DNA from: Rhododendron vialii
Lineage: Eukaryota > Streptophyta > Magnoliopsida > Ericales > Ericaceae
Length of the DNA stretch: 64,000 nucleotides
Direction of reading: 5' to 3'
Assembly: GCF_030253575.1 (NCBI RefSeq)
Contig: NC_080566.1
Location: forward strand, 11,417,501-11,481,500
Below, piece by piece: positions 1 through 9,385 of this stretch. Position 1 is the stretch's first letter, and the number at the start of each line of letters is the position of its first letter. The position numbers were made by a program, and so were the translations under genes. The notes under the pieces are model-generated. The model saw only the letters and a list, made by a program, of their open reading frames with translations, ran no database searches and was not told the DNA's origin.

Positions 1-28
1 CAAAAGAATTGAAAGCGGAGTGCCTATC

Positions 29-147
29 GGGTGCGATCATACCAGCACTAATGCACCGGATCCCATCAGAACTCCGCAGTTAAGCGTGCTTGGGCGAGAG
101 TAGTACTAGGATGGGTGACCCCCTGGGAAGTCCTCGTGTTGCACCCC
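29..147 (+). rRNA. 5S rRNA: 5S rRNA, copy 1
   Basis: Structural RNA of the large (60S) ribosomal subunit, transcribed by RNA polymerase III with TFIIIA. The 119 nt sequence starts GGGTGCGATC and ends GTTGCACCCC; these ends pair as helix I. Box A (+50) and box C (+80) match the plant consensus, and a BamHI-type GGATCC lies at +30. The base preceding the gene is C, as in other plant 5S genes, and T-runs follow. The mature RNA may include one or two of the trailing T. This copy serves as the consensus for the rest; it is followed by an N spacer (407 bp unit, CCGGATC form). Confidence 0.98.
78..125 (+). promoter_or_regulatory. Internal control region of 5S gene (representative, copy 1)
   Basis: RNA polymerase III promoter inside the gene, bound by TFIIIA in plants. 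Box A lies at 78-92 (+50 to +64, starting AGTTAAGC), the intermediate element at about 95-100 (+67 to +72), and box C at 108-125 (+80 to +97, containing GGATGGGTGACC). The same region sits at +50 to +97 of every copy. Changes in it are noted for copies 4, 8, 9, 13, 19, 20, 25, 55, 66, 79, 91, 94, 97 and 142. Confidence 0.9.
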
Positions 148-159
148 TTTTTCGTTTTT
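148..159 (+). terminator. Pol III terminator, two T-runs (representative, after copy 1)
   Basis: The gene end CACCCC is followed at once by five T, then CG, then five T. T-runs of four or more in the coding strand stop RNA polymerase III, so the second run is a backup. In T and T1 type units the C after the first run is T, giving six T, G, five T. Copy 136 alone has the first run broken by a C. Confidence 0.88.
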
Positions 160-407
160 GTACGAAATCCCTTCCCCGCCCCCCGTTCCCTTCTTTCATC
201 CGGTCGCCGCAACTTCGGCTCATGCCGTCCGGATCTTCCCGGAGAGTTTTCGCAGCGATTTTTCCAGCTTCGAGCCAAAATAGCCCCGTCAGCGGGCACG
301 TTCGGCCGCAGCCATCCCTCCAACGGGATACGGGGTCCGGCCGGCGAGACGTGGCCAAGAAAGCCAGAGATAGAGCGAGCGGTGCCCGACGGGGCCGAAA
401 AATGGAC

Positions 408-435
408 CAAAAGAATTGAAAGCGGAGTGCCTATC
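408..435 (+). promoter_or_regulatory. Upstream pol III promoter element (representative, before copy 2)
   Basis: Plant 5S genes use an AT-rich element near -28, a GC near -12 and C at -1. Here there is AAAAGAATT at -27 to -19 in place of a clear TATA box, GC at -14/-13, and C at -1. The block is nearly invariant in all copies. Exceptions are A-3T before copies 34, 36, 43, 49 and 60, G-7A before copy 61, G-7T before copy 147, and C-28A before copies 69 and 81. The role is assigned by position, not shown directly. Confidence 0.65.
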
Positions 436-554
436 GGGTGCGATCATACCAGCACTAATGCACCGGATCCCATCAGAACTCCGCAGTTAAGCGTGCTTGG
501 GCGAGAGTAGTACTAGGATGGGTGACCCCCTGGGAAGTCCTCGTGTTGCACCCC
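436..554 (+). rRNA. 5S rRNA: 5S rRNA, copy 2
   Basis: Consensus gene; D spacer, 411 bp unit. Confidence 0.97.
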
Positions 555-846
555 TTTTTCGTTTTTGTACGAAATCCCTTCCCCGCCCCCCGTTCCCTTC
601 TTTCATCCGGTCGCCGCAACTTCGGCTCATTCCGTCCGGATCTTCCCGGAGAGTTTTCGCTGCAGCGATTTTTCGAGCTGCGAGCCAAAATAGCCCCCTT
701 CAGCGGGCACTCTCGGCCGTAGCCATCCCTCCAACGGGATACGGGGTCCGGCCGGCGAGACGTGGCCAAGAAAGCCAGAGATAGAGGGAGCGGTGCCCGA
801 CGGGGCCGAAAAATGGACCAAAAGAATTGAAAGCGGAGTGCCTATC
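555..846 (+). other. Intergenic spacer, type D (representative, 411 bp unit)
   Basis: 292 bp. It differs from type N by an extra CTG (GCTGCAGCG), CCCCCTTCAG in place of CCCCGTCAG, and CACTCTCGGCCGTAG in place of CACGTTCGGCCGCAG. Late-domain D spacers lack the extra CTG and give 408 bp units. Confidence 0.85.
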
Positions 847-965
847 GGGTGCGATCATACCAGCACTAATGCACCGGATCCCATCAGAACTCCGCAGTTA
901 AGCGTGCTTGGGCGAGAGTAGTACTAGGATGGGTGACCCCCTGGGAAGTCCTCGTGTTGCACCCC
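847..965 (+). rRNA. 5S rRNA: 5S rRNA, copy 3
   Basis: Consensus gene; S spacer, 397 bp unit. Confidence 0.97.
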
Positions 966-1243
966 TTTTTCGTTTTTGTACGAAATCCCTTCCCCGCCCC
1001 CCGTTCCCTTCTTTCATCCGGTCGCCGCAACTTCGGCTCATTCCGTCCGGATCTTCCCGGAGAGATTTCGCAGCGATTTTTCGAGCTGCGAGCCAAAATA
1101 GCCCCGTCAGCGGGCACGTTCGGCCGTAGCCATCCCTCCAACGGGACACGGGGTCCGCCCGGCGAGACGTGTCCAAGATAGAGCGAGCGGTGCCCGACGG
1201 GGCAGAAAAATGGAACAAAAGAATTGAAAGCGGAGTGCCTATC
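966..1243 (+). other. Intergenic spacer, type S (representative, 397 bp unit)
   Basis: 278 bp. It differs from type N by loss of a 10 bp segment (AAG then ATAGAG directly), GAGAGATTTCG in place of GAGAGTTTTCG, and GGACACGGGG in place of GGATACGGGG. It is found only in copies 3-22, never after 8.9 kb. Confidence 0.85.
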
Positions 1244-1362
1244 GGGTGCGATCATACCAGCACTAATGCACCGGATCCCATCAGAACTCCGCTGTTAAGC
1301 GTGCTTGGGCGAGAGTAGTACTAGGATGGGTGATCCCCTGGGAAGTCCTCGTGTTGCACCCC
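1244..1362 (+). rRNA. 5S rRNA: 5S rRNA, copy 4
   Basis: A50T in box A and C91T in box C, shared with copies 8, 9, 19 and 20. The S spacer is chimeric: from 1581 it matches the tail of spacer 15. Confidence 0.93.
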
Positions 1363-1640
1363 TTTTTCGTTTTTGTACGAAATCCCTTCCCCGCCCCCCG
1401 TTCCCTTCTTTCATCCGGTCGCCGCAACTTCGGCTCATTCCGTCCGGATCTTCCCGGAGAGATTTCGCAGCGATTTTTCGAGCTGCGAGCCAAAATAGCC
1501 CCGTCAGCGGGCACGTTCGGCCGTAGCCATCCCTCCAACGGGACACGGGGTCCGCCCGGCGAGACGTGGCCAAGATAGAGTGAGCAGTGCCCGACGGGGC
1601 AGAAAAATGGACCAAAAGAATTGAAAGCGGAGTGCCTATC

Positions 1641-1759
1641 GGGTGCGATCATACCAGCACTAATGCACCGGATCCCATCAGAACTCCGCAGTTAAGCGTG
1701 CTTGGGCGAGAGTAGTACTAGGATGGGTGACCCCCTGGGAAGTCCTCGTGTTGCACCCC
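1641..1759 (+). rRNA. 5S rRNA: 5S rRNA, copy 5
   Basis: Consensus gene; N spacer, 407 bp unit, first unit of the 4415 bp repeat. Confidence 0.97.
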
Positions 1760-2047
1760 TTTTTCGTTTTTGTACGAAATCCCTTCCCCGCCCCCCGTTC
1801 CCTTCTTTCATCCGGTCGCCGCAACTTCGGCTCATGCCGTCCGGATCTTCCCGGAGAGTTTTCGCAGCGATTTTTCCAGCTTCGAGCCAAAATAGCCCCG
1901 TCAGCGGGCACGTTCGGCCGCAGCCATCCCTCCAACGGGATACGGGGTCCGGCCGGCGAGACGTGGCCAAGAAAGCCAGAGATAGAGCGAGCGGTGCCCG
2001 ACGGGGCCGAAAAATGGACCAAAAGAATTGAAAGCGGAGTGCCTATC

Positions 2048-2166
2048 GGGTGCGATCATACCAGCACTAATGCACCGGATCCCATCAGAACTCCGCAGTT
2101 AAGCGTGCTTGGGCGAGAGTAGTACTAGGATGGGTGACCCCCTGGGAAGTCCTCGTGTTGCACCCC
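2048..2166 (+). rRNA. 5S rRNA: 5S rRNA, copy 6
   Basis: Consensus gene; D spacer, 411 bp unit. Confidence 0.97.
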
Positions 2167-2458
2167 TTTTTCGTTTTTGTACGAAATCCCTTCCCCGCCC
2201 CCCGTTCCCTTCTTTCATCCGGTCGCCGCAACTTCGGCTCATTCCGTCCGGATCTTCCCGGAGAGTTTTCGCTGCAGCGATTTTTCGAGCTGCGAGCCAA
2301 AATAGCCCCCTTCAGCGGGCACTCTCGGCCGTAGCCATCCCTCCAACGGGATACGGGGTCCGGCCGGCGAGACGTGGCCAAGAAAGCCAGAGATAGAGGG
2401 AGCGGTGCCCGACGGGGCCGAAAAATGGACCAAAAGAATTGAAAGCGGAGTGCCTATC

Positions 2459-2577
2459 GGGTGCGATCATACCAGCACTAATGCACCGGATCCCATCAGA
2501 ACTCCGCAGTTAAGCGTGCTTGGGCGAGAGTAGTACTAGGATGGGTGACCCCCTGGGAAGTCCTCGTGTTGCACCCC
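2459..2577 (+). rRNA. 5S rRNA: 5S rRNA, copy 7
   Basis: Consensus gene; S spacer, 397 bp unit. Confidence 0.97.
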
Positions 2578-2855
2578 TTTTTCGTTTTTGTACGAAATCC
2601 CTTCCCCGCCCCCCGTTCCCTTCTTTCATCCGGTCGCCGCAACTTCGGCTCATTCCGTCCGGATCTTCCCGGAGAGATTTCGCAGCGATTTTTCGAGCTG
2701 CGAGCCAAAATAGCCCCGTCAGCGGGCACGTTCGGCCGTAGCCATCCCTCCAACGGGACACGGGGTCCGCCCGGCGAGACGTGTCCAAGATAGAGCGAGC
2801 GGTGCCCGACGGGGCAGAAAAATGGAACAAAAGAATTGAAAGCGGAGTGCCTATC

Positions 2856-2974
2856 GGGTGCGATCATACCAGCACTAATGCACCGGATCCCATCAGAACT
2901 CCGCTGTTAAGCGTGCTTGGGCGAGAGTAGTACTAGGATGGGTGATCCCCTGGGAAGTCCTCGTGTTGCACCCC
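2856..2974 (+). rRNA. 5S rRNA: 5S rRNA, copy 8
   Basis: A50T and C91T; S spacer, 397 bp unit. Confidence 0.93.
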
Positions 2975-3252
2975 TTTTTCGTTTTTGTACGAAATCCCTT
3001 CCCCGCCCCCCGTTCCCTTCTTTCATCCGGTCGCCGCAACTTCGGCTCATTCCGTCCGGATCTTCCCGGAGAGATTTCGCAGCGATTTTTCGAGCTGCGA
3101 GCCAAAATAGCCCCGTCAGCGGGCACGTTCGGCCGTAGCCATCCCTCCAACGGGACACGGGGTCCGCCCGGCGAGACGTGGCCAAGATAGAGCGAGCGGT
3201 GCCCGACGGGGCGGAAAAATGGAACAAAAGAATTGAAAGCGGAGTGCCTATC

Positions 3253-3371
3253 GGGTGCGATCATACCAGCACTAATGCACCGGATCCCATCAGAACTCCG
3301 CTGTTAAGCGTGCTTGGGCGAGAGTAGTACTAGGATGGGTGATCCCCTGGGAAGTCCTCGTGTTGCACCCC
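3253..3371 (+). rRNA. 5S rRNA: 5S rRNA, copy 9
   Basis: A50T and C91T; S spacer, 397 bp unit. Confidence 0.93.
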
Positions 3372-3649
3372 TTTTTCGTTTTTGTACGAAATCCCTTCCC
3401 CGCCCCCCGTTCCCTTCTTTCATCCGGTCGCCGCAACTTCGGCTCATTCCGTCCGGATCTTCCCGGAGAGATTTCGCAGCGATTTTTCGAGCTGCGAGCC
3501 AAAATAGCCCCGTCAGCGGGCACGTTCGGCCGTAGCCATCCCTCCAACGGGACACGGGGTTCGGCCGGCGAGACGTGGCCAAGATAGAGCGAGCAGTGCC
3601 CGACGGGGCAGAAAAATGGAACAAAAGAATTGAAAGCGGAGTGCCTATC

Positions 3650-3768
3650 GGGTGCGATCCTACCAGCACTAATGCACCGGATCCCATCAGAACTCCGCAG
3701 TTAAGCGTGCTTGGGCGAGAGTAGTACTAGGATGGGTGACCCCCTGGGAAGTCCTCGTGTTGCACCGC
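3650..3768 (+). rRNA. 5S rRNA: 5S rRNA, copy 10
   Basis: A11C in loop A and C118G at the end of helix I, shared with copy 21; S spacer. Confidence 0.92.
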
Positions 3769-4046
3769 TTTTTCGTTTTTGTACGAAATCCCTTCCCCGC
3801 CCCCCGTTCCCTTCTTTCATCCGGTCGCCGCAACTTCGGCTCATTCCGTCCGGATCTTCCCGGAGAGATTTCGCAGCGATTTTTCGAGCTGCGAGCCAAA
3901 ATAGCCCCGTCAGCGGGCACGTTCGGCCGTCGCCATCCCTCCAACGGGACACGGGGTCCGGCCGGCGAGACGTGGCCAAGATAGAGCGAGCAGTGCCCGA
4001 CGGGGCAGAAAAATGGAACAAAAGAATTGAAAGCGGAGTGCCTATC

Positions 4047-4165
4047 GGGTGCGATCATACCAGCACTAATGCACCGGATCCCATCAGAACTCCGCAGTTA
4101 AGCGTGCTTGGGCGAGAGTAGTACTAGGATGGGTGACCCCCTGGGAAGTCCTCGTGTTGCACCCC
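4047..4165 (+). rRNA. 5S rRNA: 5S rRNA, copy 11
   Basis: Consensus gene; S spacer with CAACTGGACTC, as in unit 22. Confidence 0.97.
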
Positions 4166-4443
4166 TTTTTCGTTTTTGTACGAAATCCCTTCCCCGCCCC
4201 CCGTTCCCTTCTTTCATCCGGTCGCCGCAACTTCGGCTCATTCCGTCCGGATCTTCCCGGAGAGATTTCGCAGCGATTTTCTGAGCTGCGAGCCAAAATA
4301 GCCCCGTCAGCGGGCACGTTCGGCCGTAGCCATCCCTCCAACTGGACTCGGGGTCCGGCCGGCGAGACGTGGCCAAGATAGAGCGAGGAGTGCCCGACGG
4401 GGCAGAAAAATGGAACAAAAGAATTGAAAGCGGAGTGCCTATC

Positions 4444-4562
4444 GGGTGCGATCATACCAGCACTAAGTCACCAGATCCCATCAGAACTTCGCAGTTAAGC
4501 GTGCTTGGGCGAGAGTAGTACTAGGATGGGTGACCCCCTGGGAAGTCCTCGTGTTGCACCCC
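4444..4562 (+). rRNA. 5S rRNA: 5S rRNA, copy 12 (four-base variant)
   Basis: Four substitutions together: T24G, G25T, G30A and C46T; G30A removes the internal GGATCC. The set recurs only in copy 23. Clustered changes in the loop B region suggest a decaying or gene-converted copy; the pol III boxes are intact, so transcription remains possible. S spacer. Confidence 0.85.
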
Positions 4563-4840
4563 TTTTTCGTTTTTGTACGAAATCCCTTCCCCGCCCCCCG
4601 TTCCCTTCTTTCATCCGGTCGCCGCAACTTCGGCTCATTCCGTCCGGATCTTCCCGGAGAGATTTCGCAGCGATTTTTCCAGCTGCGAGCCGAAATAGCC
4701 CCGTCAGCGGGCACGTTCGGCCGTAGCCATCCCTCCAACGGGACACGGGGTCCGGCCGGCGAGACGTGGCCAAGATAGAGCGAGCAGTGCCCGACGGGGC
4801 AGAAAAATGGAACAAAAGAATTGAAAGCGGAGTGCCTATC

Positions 4841-4959
4841 GGGTGCGATCATACCAGCACTAATGCACCGGATCCCATCAGAACTCCGCAGTTAAGCGTG
4901 CTTGGGCGAGAGTAGTACTAGGATGGGTGACCCCATGGGAAGTCCTCGTGTTGCACCCC
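4841..4959 (+). rRNA. 5S rRNA: 5S rRNA, copy 13
   Basis: C95A in box C, private to this copy; S spacer. Confidence 0.93.
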
Positions 4960-5237
4960 TTTTTCGTTTTTGTACGAAATCCCTTCCCCGCCCCCCGTTC
5001 CCTTCTTTCATCCGGTCGCCGCAACTTCGGCTCATTCCGTCCGGATCTTCCCGGAGAGATTTCGCAGCGATTTTTCGAGCTGCGAGCCAAAATAGCCCCG
5101 TCAGCGGGCACGTTCGGCCGTAGCCATCCCTCCAACGGGACTCGGGGTCCGGCCGGCGAGACGTGGCCAAGATAGAGCGAGGAGTGCCCGACGGGGCAGA
5201 AAAATGGAACAAAAGAATTGAAAGCGGAGTGCCTATC

Positions 5238-5356
5238 GGGTGCTATCATACCAGCACTAATGCACCAGATCCCATCAGAACTCCGCAGTTAAGCGTGCTT
5301 GGGCGAGAGTAGTACTAGGATGGGTGACCCCCTGGGAAGTCCTCGTGTTGCACCCC
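5238..5356 (+). rRNA. 5S rRNA: 5S rRNA, copy 14
   Basis: G7T in helix I and G30A (loses GGATCC). The spacer is N length (407 bp) with the ATTCCG and CTGCG of S/D, a mixed form. Confidence 0.9.
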
Positions 5357-5644
5357 TTTTTCGTTTTTGTACGAAATCCCTTCCCCGCCCCCCGTTCCCT
5401 TCTTTCATCCGGTCGCCGCAACTTCGGCTCATTCCGTCCGGATCTTCCCGGAGAGTTTTCGCAGCGATTTTTCCAGCTGCGAGCAAAAATAGCCCCGTCA
5501 GCGGGCACGTTCGGCCGCAGCCATCCCTCCAACGGGATACGGGGTCCGGCCGGCGAGACGTGGCCAAGAAAGCCAGAGATAGAGCAAGCAGTGCCCGACG
5601 GGGCAGAAAAATGGAACAAAAGAATTGAAAGCGGAGTGCCTATC

Positions 5645-5763
5645 GGGTGCGATCATACCAGCACTAATGCACCGGATCCCATCAGAACTCCGCAGTTAAG
5701 CGTGCTTGGGCGAGAGTAGTACTAGGATGGGTGACCCCCTGGGAAGTCCTCGTGTTGCACCCC
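5645..5763 (+). rRNA. 5S rRNA: 5S rRNA, copy 15
   Basis: Consensus gene; D spacer, 411 bp unit, last of the 4415 bp repeat. Confidence 0.97.
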
Positions 5764-6055
5764 TTTTTCGTTTTTGTACGAAATCCCTTCCCCGCCCCCC
5801 GTTCCCTTCTTTCATCCGGTCGCCGCAACTTCGGCTCATTCCGTCCGGATCTTCCCGGAGAGTTTTCGCTGCAGCGATTTTTCCAGCTGCGAGCCAAAAT
5901 AGCCCCCTTCAGCGGGCACTCTCGGCCGTAGCCATCCCTCCAACGGGATACGGGGTCCGGCCGGCGAGACGTGGCCAAGAAAGCCAGAGATAGAGTGAGC
6001 AGTGCCCGACGGGGCAGAAAAATGGACCAAAAGAATTGAAAGCGGAGTGCCTATC

Positions 6056-6174
6056 GGGTGCGATCATACCAGCACTAATGCACCGGATCCCATCAGAACT
6101 CCGCAGTTAAGCGTGCTTGGGCGAGAGTAGTACTAGGATGGGTGACCCCCTGGGAAGTCCTCGTGTTGCACCCC
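6056..6174 (+). rRNA. 5S rRNA: 5S rRNA, copy 16
   Basis: Consensus gene; N spacer; counterpart of copy 5. Confidence 0.97.
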
Positions 6175-6462
6175 TTTTTCGTTTTTGTACGAAATCCCTT
6201 CCCCGCCCCCCGTTCCCTTCTTTCATCCGGTCGCCGCAACTTCGGCTCATGCCGTCCGGATCTTCCCGGAGAGTTTTCGCAGCGATTTTTCCAGCTTCGA
6301 GCCAAAATAGCCCCGTCAGCGGGCACGTTCGGCCGCAGCCATCCCTCCAACGGGATACGGGGTCCGGCCGGCGAGACGTGGCCAAGAAAGCCAGAGATAG
6401 AGCGAGCGGTGCCCGACGGGGCCGAAAAATGGACCAAAAGAATTGAAAGCGGAGTGCCTATC

Positions 6463-6581
6463 GGGTGCGATCATACCAGCACTAATGCACCGGATCCCAT
6501 CAGAACTCCGCAGTTAAGCGTGCTTGGGCGAGAGTAGTACTAGGATGGGTGACCCCCTGGGAAGTCCTCGTGTTGCACCCC
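6463..6581 (+). rRNA. 5S rRNA: 5S rRNA, copy 17
   Basis: Consensus gene; D spacer, 411 bp unit. Confidence 0.97.
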
Positions 6582-6873
6582 TTTTTCGTTTTTGTACGAA
6601 ATCCCTTCCCCGCCCCCCGTTCCCTTCTTTCATCCGGTCGCCGCAACTTCGGCTCATTCCGTCCGGATCTTCCCGGAGAGTTTTCGCTGCAGCGATTTTT
6701 CGAGCTGCGAGCCAAAATAGCCCCCTTCAGCGGGCACTCTCGGCCGTAGCCATCCCTCCAACGGGATACGGGGTCCGGCCGGCGAGACGTGGCCAAGAAA
6801 GCCAGAGATAGAGGGAGCGGTGCCCGACGGGGCCGAAAAATGGACCAAAAGAATTGAAAGCGGAGTGCCTATC

Positions 6874-6992
6874 GGGTGCGATCATACCAGCACTAATGCA
6901 CCGGATCCCATCAGAACTCCGCAGTTAAGCGTGCTTGGGCGAGAGTAGTACTAGGATGGGTGACCCCCTGGGAAGTCCTCGTGTTGCACCCC
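6874..6992 (+). rRNA. 5S rRNA: 5S rRNA, copy 18
   Basis: Consensus gene; S spacer with private GCATGTTCGG. Confidence 0.97.
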
Positions 6993-7270
6993 TTTTTCGT
7001 TTTTGTACGAAATCCCTTCCCCGCCCCCCGTTCCCTTCTTTCATCCGGTCGCCGCAACTTCGGCTCATTCCGTCCGGATCTTCCCGGAGAGATTTCGCAG
7101 CGATTTTTCGAGCTGCGAGCCAAAATAGCCCCGTCAGCGGGCATGTTCGGCCGTAGCCATCCCTCCAACGGGACACGGGGTCCGCCCGGCGAGACGTGGC
7201 CAAGATAGAGCGAGCGGTGCCCGACGGGGCAGAAAAATGGAACAAAAGAATTGAAAGCGGAGTGCCTATC

Positions 7271-7389
7271 GGGTGCGATCATACCAGCACTAATGCACCG
7301 GATCCCATCAGAACTCCGCTGTTAAGCGTGCTTTGGCGAGAGTAGTACTAGGATGGGTGATCCCCTGGGAAGTCCTCGTGTTGCACCCC
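7271..7389 (+). rRNA. 5S rRNA: 5S rRNA, copy 19
   Basis: A50T, C91T and private G64T at the end of box A; S spacer. Three control-region changes make this one of the more altered promoters. Confidence 0.9.
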
Positions 7390-7667
7390 TTTTTCGTTTT
7401 TGTACGAAATCCCTTCCCCGCCCCCCGTTCCCTTCTTTCATCCGGTCGCCGCAACTTCGGCTCATTCCGTCCGGATCTTCCCGGAGAGATTTCGCAGCGA
7501 TTTTTCGAGCTGCGAGCCAAAATAGCCCCGTCAGCGGGCACGTTCGGCCGTAGCCATCCCTCCAACGGGACACGGGGTCCGCCCGGCGAGACGTGGCCAA
7601 GATAGAGCGAGCGGTGCCCGACGGGGCAGAAAAATGGAACAAAAGAATTGAAAGCGGAGTGCCTATC

Positions 7668-7786
7668 GGGTGCGATCATACCAGCACTAATGCACCGGAT
7701 CCCATCAGAACTCCGCTGTTAAGCGTGCTTGGGCGAGAGTAGTACTAGGATGGGTGATCCCCTGGGAAGTCCTCGTGTTGCACCCC
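7668..7786 (+). rRNA. 5S rRNA: 5S rRNA, copy 20
   Basis: A50T and C91T; S spacer. Confidence 0.93.
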
Positions 7787-8064
7787 TTTTTCGTTTTTGT
7801 ACGAAATCCCTTCCCCGCCCCCCGTTCCCTTCTTTCATCCGGTCGCCGCAACTTCGGCTCATTCCGTCCGGATCTTCCCGGAGAGATTTCGCAGCGATTT
7901 TTCGAGCTGCGAGCCAAAATAGCCCCGTCAGCGGGCACGTTCGGCCGTAGCCATCCCTCCAACGGGACACGGGGTCCGGCCGGCGAGACGTGGCCAAGAT
8001 AGAGCGAGCAGTGCCCGACGGGGCAGAAAAATGGAACAAAAGAATTGAAAGCGGAGTGCCTATC

Positions 8065-8183
8065 GGGTGCGATCCTCCAAGCACTAATGCACCGGATCCC
8101 ATCAGAACTCCGCAGTTAAGCGTGCTTGGGCGAGAGTAGTACTAGGATGGGTGACCCCCTGGGAAGTCCTCGTGTTGCACCGC
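8065..8183 (+). rRNA. 5S rRNA: 5S rRNA, copy 21
   Basis: A11C, A13C, C15A and C118G. A11C and C118G are inherited with copy 10; the other two are private and hit the loop A/helix II junction. S spacer. Confidence 0.88.
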
Positions 8184-8461
8184 TTTTTCGTTTTTGTACG
8201 AAATCCCTTCCCCGCCCCCCGTTCCCTTCTTTCATCCGGTCGCCGCAACTTCGGCTCATTCCGTCCGGATCTTCCCGGAGAGATTTCGCAGCGATTTTTC
8301 GAGCTGCGAGCCAAAATAGCCCCGTCAGCGGGCACGTTCGGCCGTAGCCATCCCTCCAACGGGACACGGGGTCCGGCCGGCGAGACGTGGCCAAGATAGA
8401 GCGAGCAGTGCCCGACGGGGCAGAAAAATGGAACAAAAGAATTGAAAGCGGAGTGCCTATC

Positions 8462-8580
8462 GGGTGCGATCATACCAGCACTAATGCACCGGATCCCATC
8501 AGAACTCCGCAGTTAAGCGTGCTTGGGCGAGAGTAGTACTAGGATGGGTGACCCCCTGGGAAGTCCTTGTGTTGCACCCC
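8462..8580 (+). rRNA. 5S rRNA: 5S rRNA, copy 22
   Basis: C107T, private. S spacer with one extra T, 398 bp unit; last S unit in the window. Confidence 0.94.
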
Positions 8581-8859
8581 TTTTTCGTTTTTGTACGAAA
8601 TCCCTTCCCCGCCCCCCGTTCCCTTTCTTTCATCCGGTCGCCGCAACTTCGGCTCATTCCGTCCGGATCTTCCCGGAGAGATTTCGCAGCGATTTTTCGA
8701 GCTGCGAGCCAAAATAGCCCCGTCAGCGGGCACGTTCGGCCGTAGCCATCCCTCCAACTGGACTCGGGGTCCGGCCGGCGAGACGTGGCCAAGATAGAGC
8801 GAGGAGTGCCCGACGGGGCAGAAAAATGGAACAAAAGAATTGAAAGCGGAGTGCCTATC

Positions 8860-8978
8860 GGGTGCGATCATACCAGCACTAAGTCACCAGATCCCATCAG
8901 AACTTCGCAGTTAAGCGTGCTTGGGCGAGAGTAGTACTAGGATGGGTGACCCCCTGGGAAGTCCTCGTGTTGCACCCC
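8860..8978 (+). rRNA. 5S rRNA: 5S rRNA, copy 23 (four-base variant)
   Basis: T24G, G25T, G30A and C46T as in copy 12. Its spacer is late-domain N (CCGTATC), so the unit is a junction between the two domains. Confidence 0.85.
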
Positions 8979-9266
8979 TTTTTCGTTTTTGTACGAAATC
9001 CCTTCCCCGCCCCCCGTTCCCTTCTTTCATCCGGTCGCCGCAACTTCGGCTCATGCCGTCCGTATCTTCCCGGAGAGTTTTCGCAGCGATTTTTCCAGCT
9101 TCGAGCCAAAATAGCCCCGTCAGCGGGCACGTTCGGCCGCAGCCATCCCTCCAACGGGATACGGGGTCCGGCCGGCGAGACGTGGCCAAGAAAGACAGAG
9201 ATAGAGGGAGCGGTGCCCGACGGGGCAGAAAAATGTACCAAAAGAATTGAAAGCGGAGTGCCTATC

Positions 9267-9385
9267 GGGTGCGATCATACCAGCACTAATGCACCGGATC
9301 CCATCAGAACTCCGCAGTTAAGCGTGCTTGGGCGAGAGTAGTACTAGGATGGGTGACCCCCTGGGAAGTCCTCGTGTTGCACCCC
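9267..9385 (+). rRNA. 5S rRNA: 5S rRNA, copy 24
   Basis: Consensus gene; late D spacer, 408 bp, with private GAGTCTTCG. Confidence 0.97.

Larger units (their letters stand above)
148..435 (+). other. Intergenic spacer, type N (representative)
   Basis: 288 bp between copies 1 and 2. It holds the T-run terminator, a pyrimidine-rich stretch with a run of six C, a GC-rich middle (GGTCCGGCCGGCGAGACG) and the AT-rich element before the next gene. I see no gene in it; reading frames through it on both strands recur only because the unit recurs. Confidence 0.85.
1..1580 (+). repeat. Four-unit block, first copy (1612 bp period)
   Basis: Units 1-4 (N, D, S, S) match units 5-8 at an offset of 1612 bp, including A50T and C91T in genes 4 and 8. 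The match stops at 1581, where the end of the unit 4 spacer takes on the sequence of the unit 15 spacer. A further match is to units 16-19. Confidence 0.85.
1641..6055 (+). repeat. Eleven-unit higher-order repeat, first copy (4415 bp)
   Basis: Units 5-15 (N, D, seven S, N-like, D). The following units 16-23 repeat the first eight at an offset of 4415 bp. Shared rare marks prove the relation: C118G in genes 10 and 21, A11C in the same pair, CAACTGGACTC in spacers 11 and 22, and the four-base variant genes 12 and 23. Confidence 0.9.
6056..8978 (+). repeat. Eleven-unit higher-order repeat, truncated second copy
   Basis: Units 16-22 and gene 23 match units 5-11 and gene 12. The copy is cut off within unit 23, where late-domain spacer begins. 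Private changes since duplication include G64T in gene 19, A13C and C15A in gene 21, C107T in gene 22 and one extra T in spacer 22. Confidence 0.88.

Noticed and set aside
29-147. Other RNA genes such as tRNA, because of box A
   Set aside because: Box A here is part of the 5S internal promoter; there is no box B or cloverleaf.
66-410. Long reading frame on the - strand (114 codons), repeated in most units, with a shorter 92-codon companion
   Set aside because: It overlaps the 5S gene and spacer, recurs only because the unit recurs, is broken or changed in length by the S and D indels, and shows no known domain. Treated as a chance frame.
115-510. Reading frame on the + strand (131 codons) running from one 5S gene into the next
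   Set aside because: It starts at a GTG in box C and reads through the next gene; base changes follow RNA and spacer lineages rather than codon positions.
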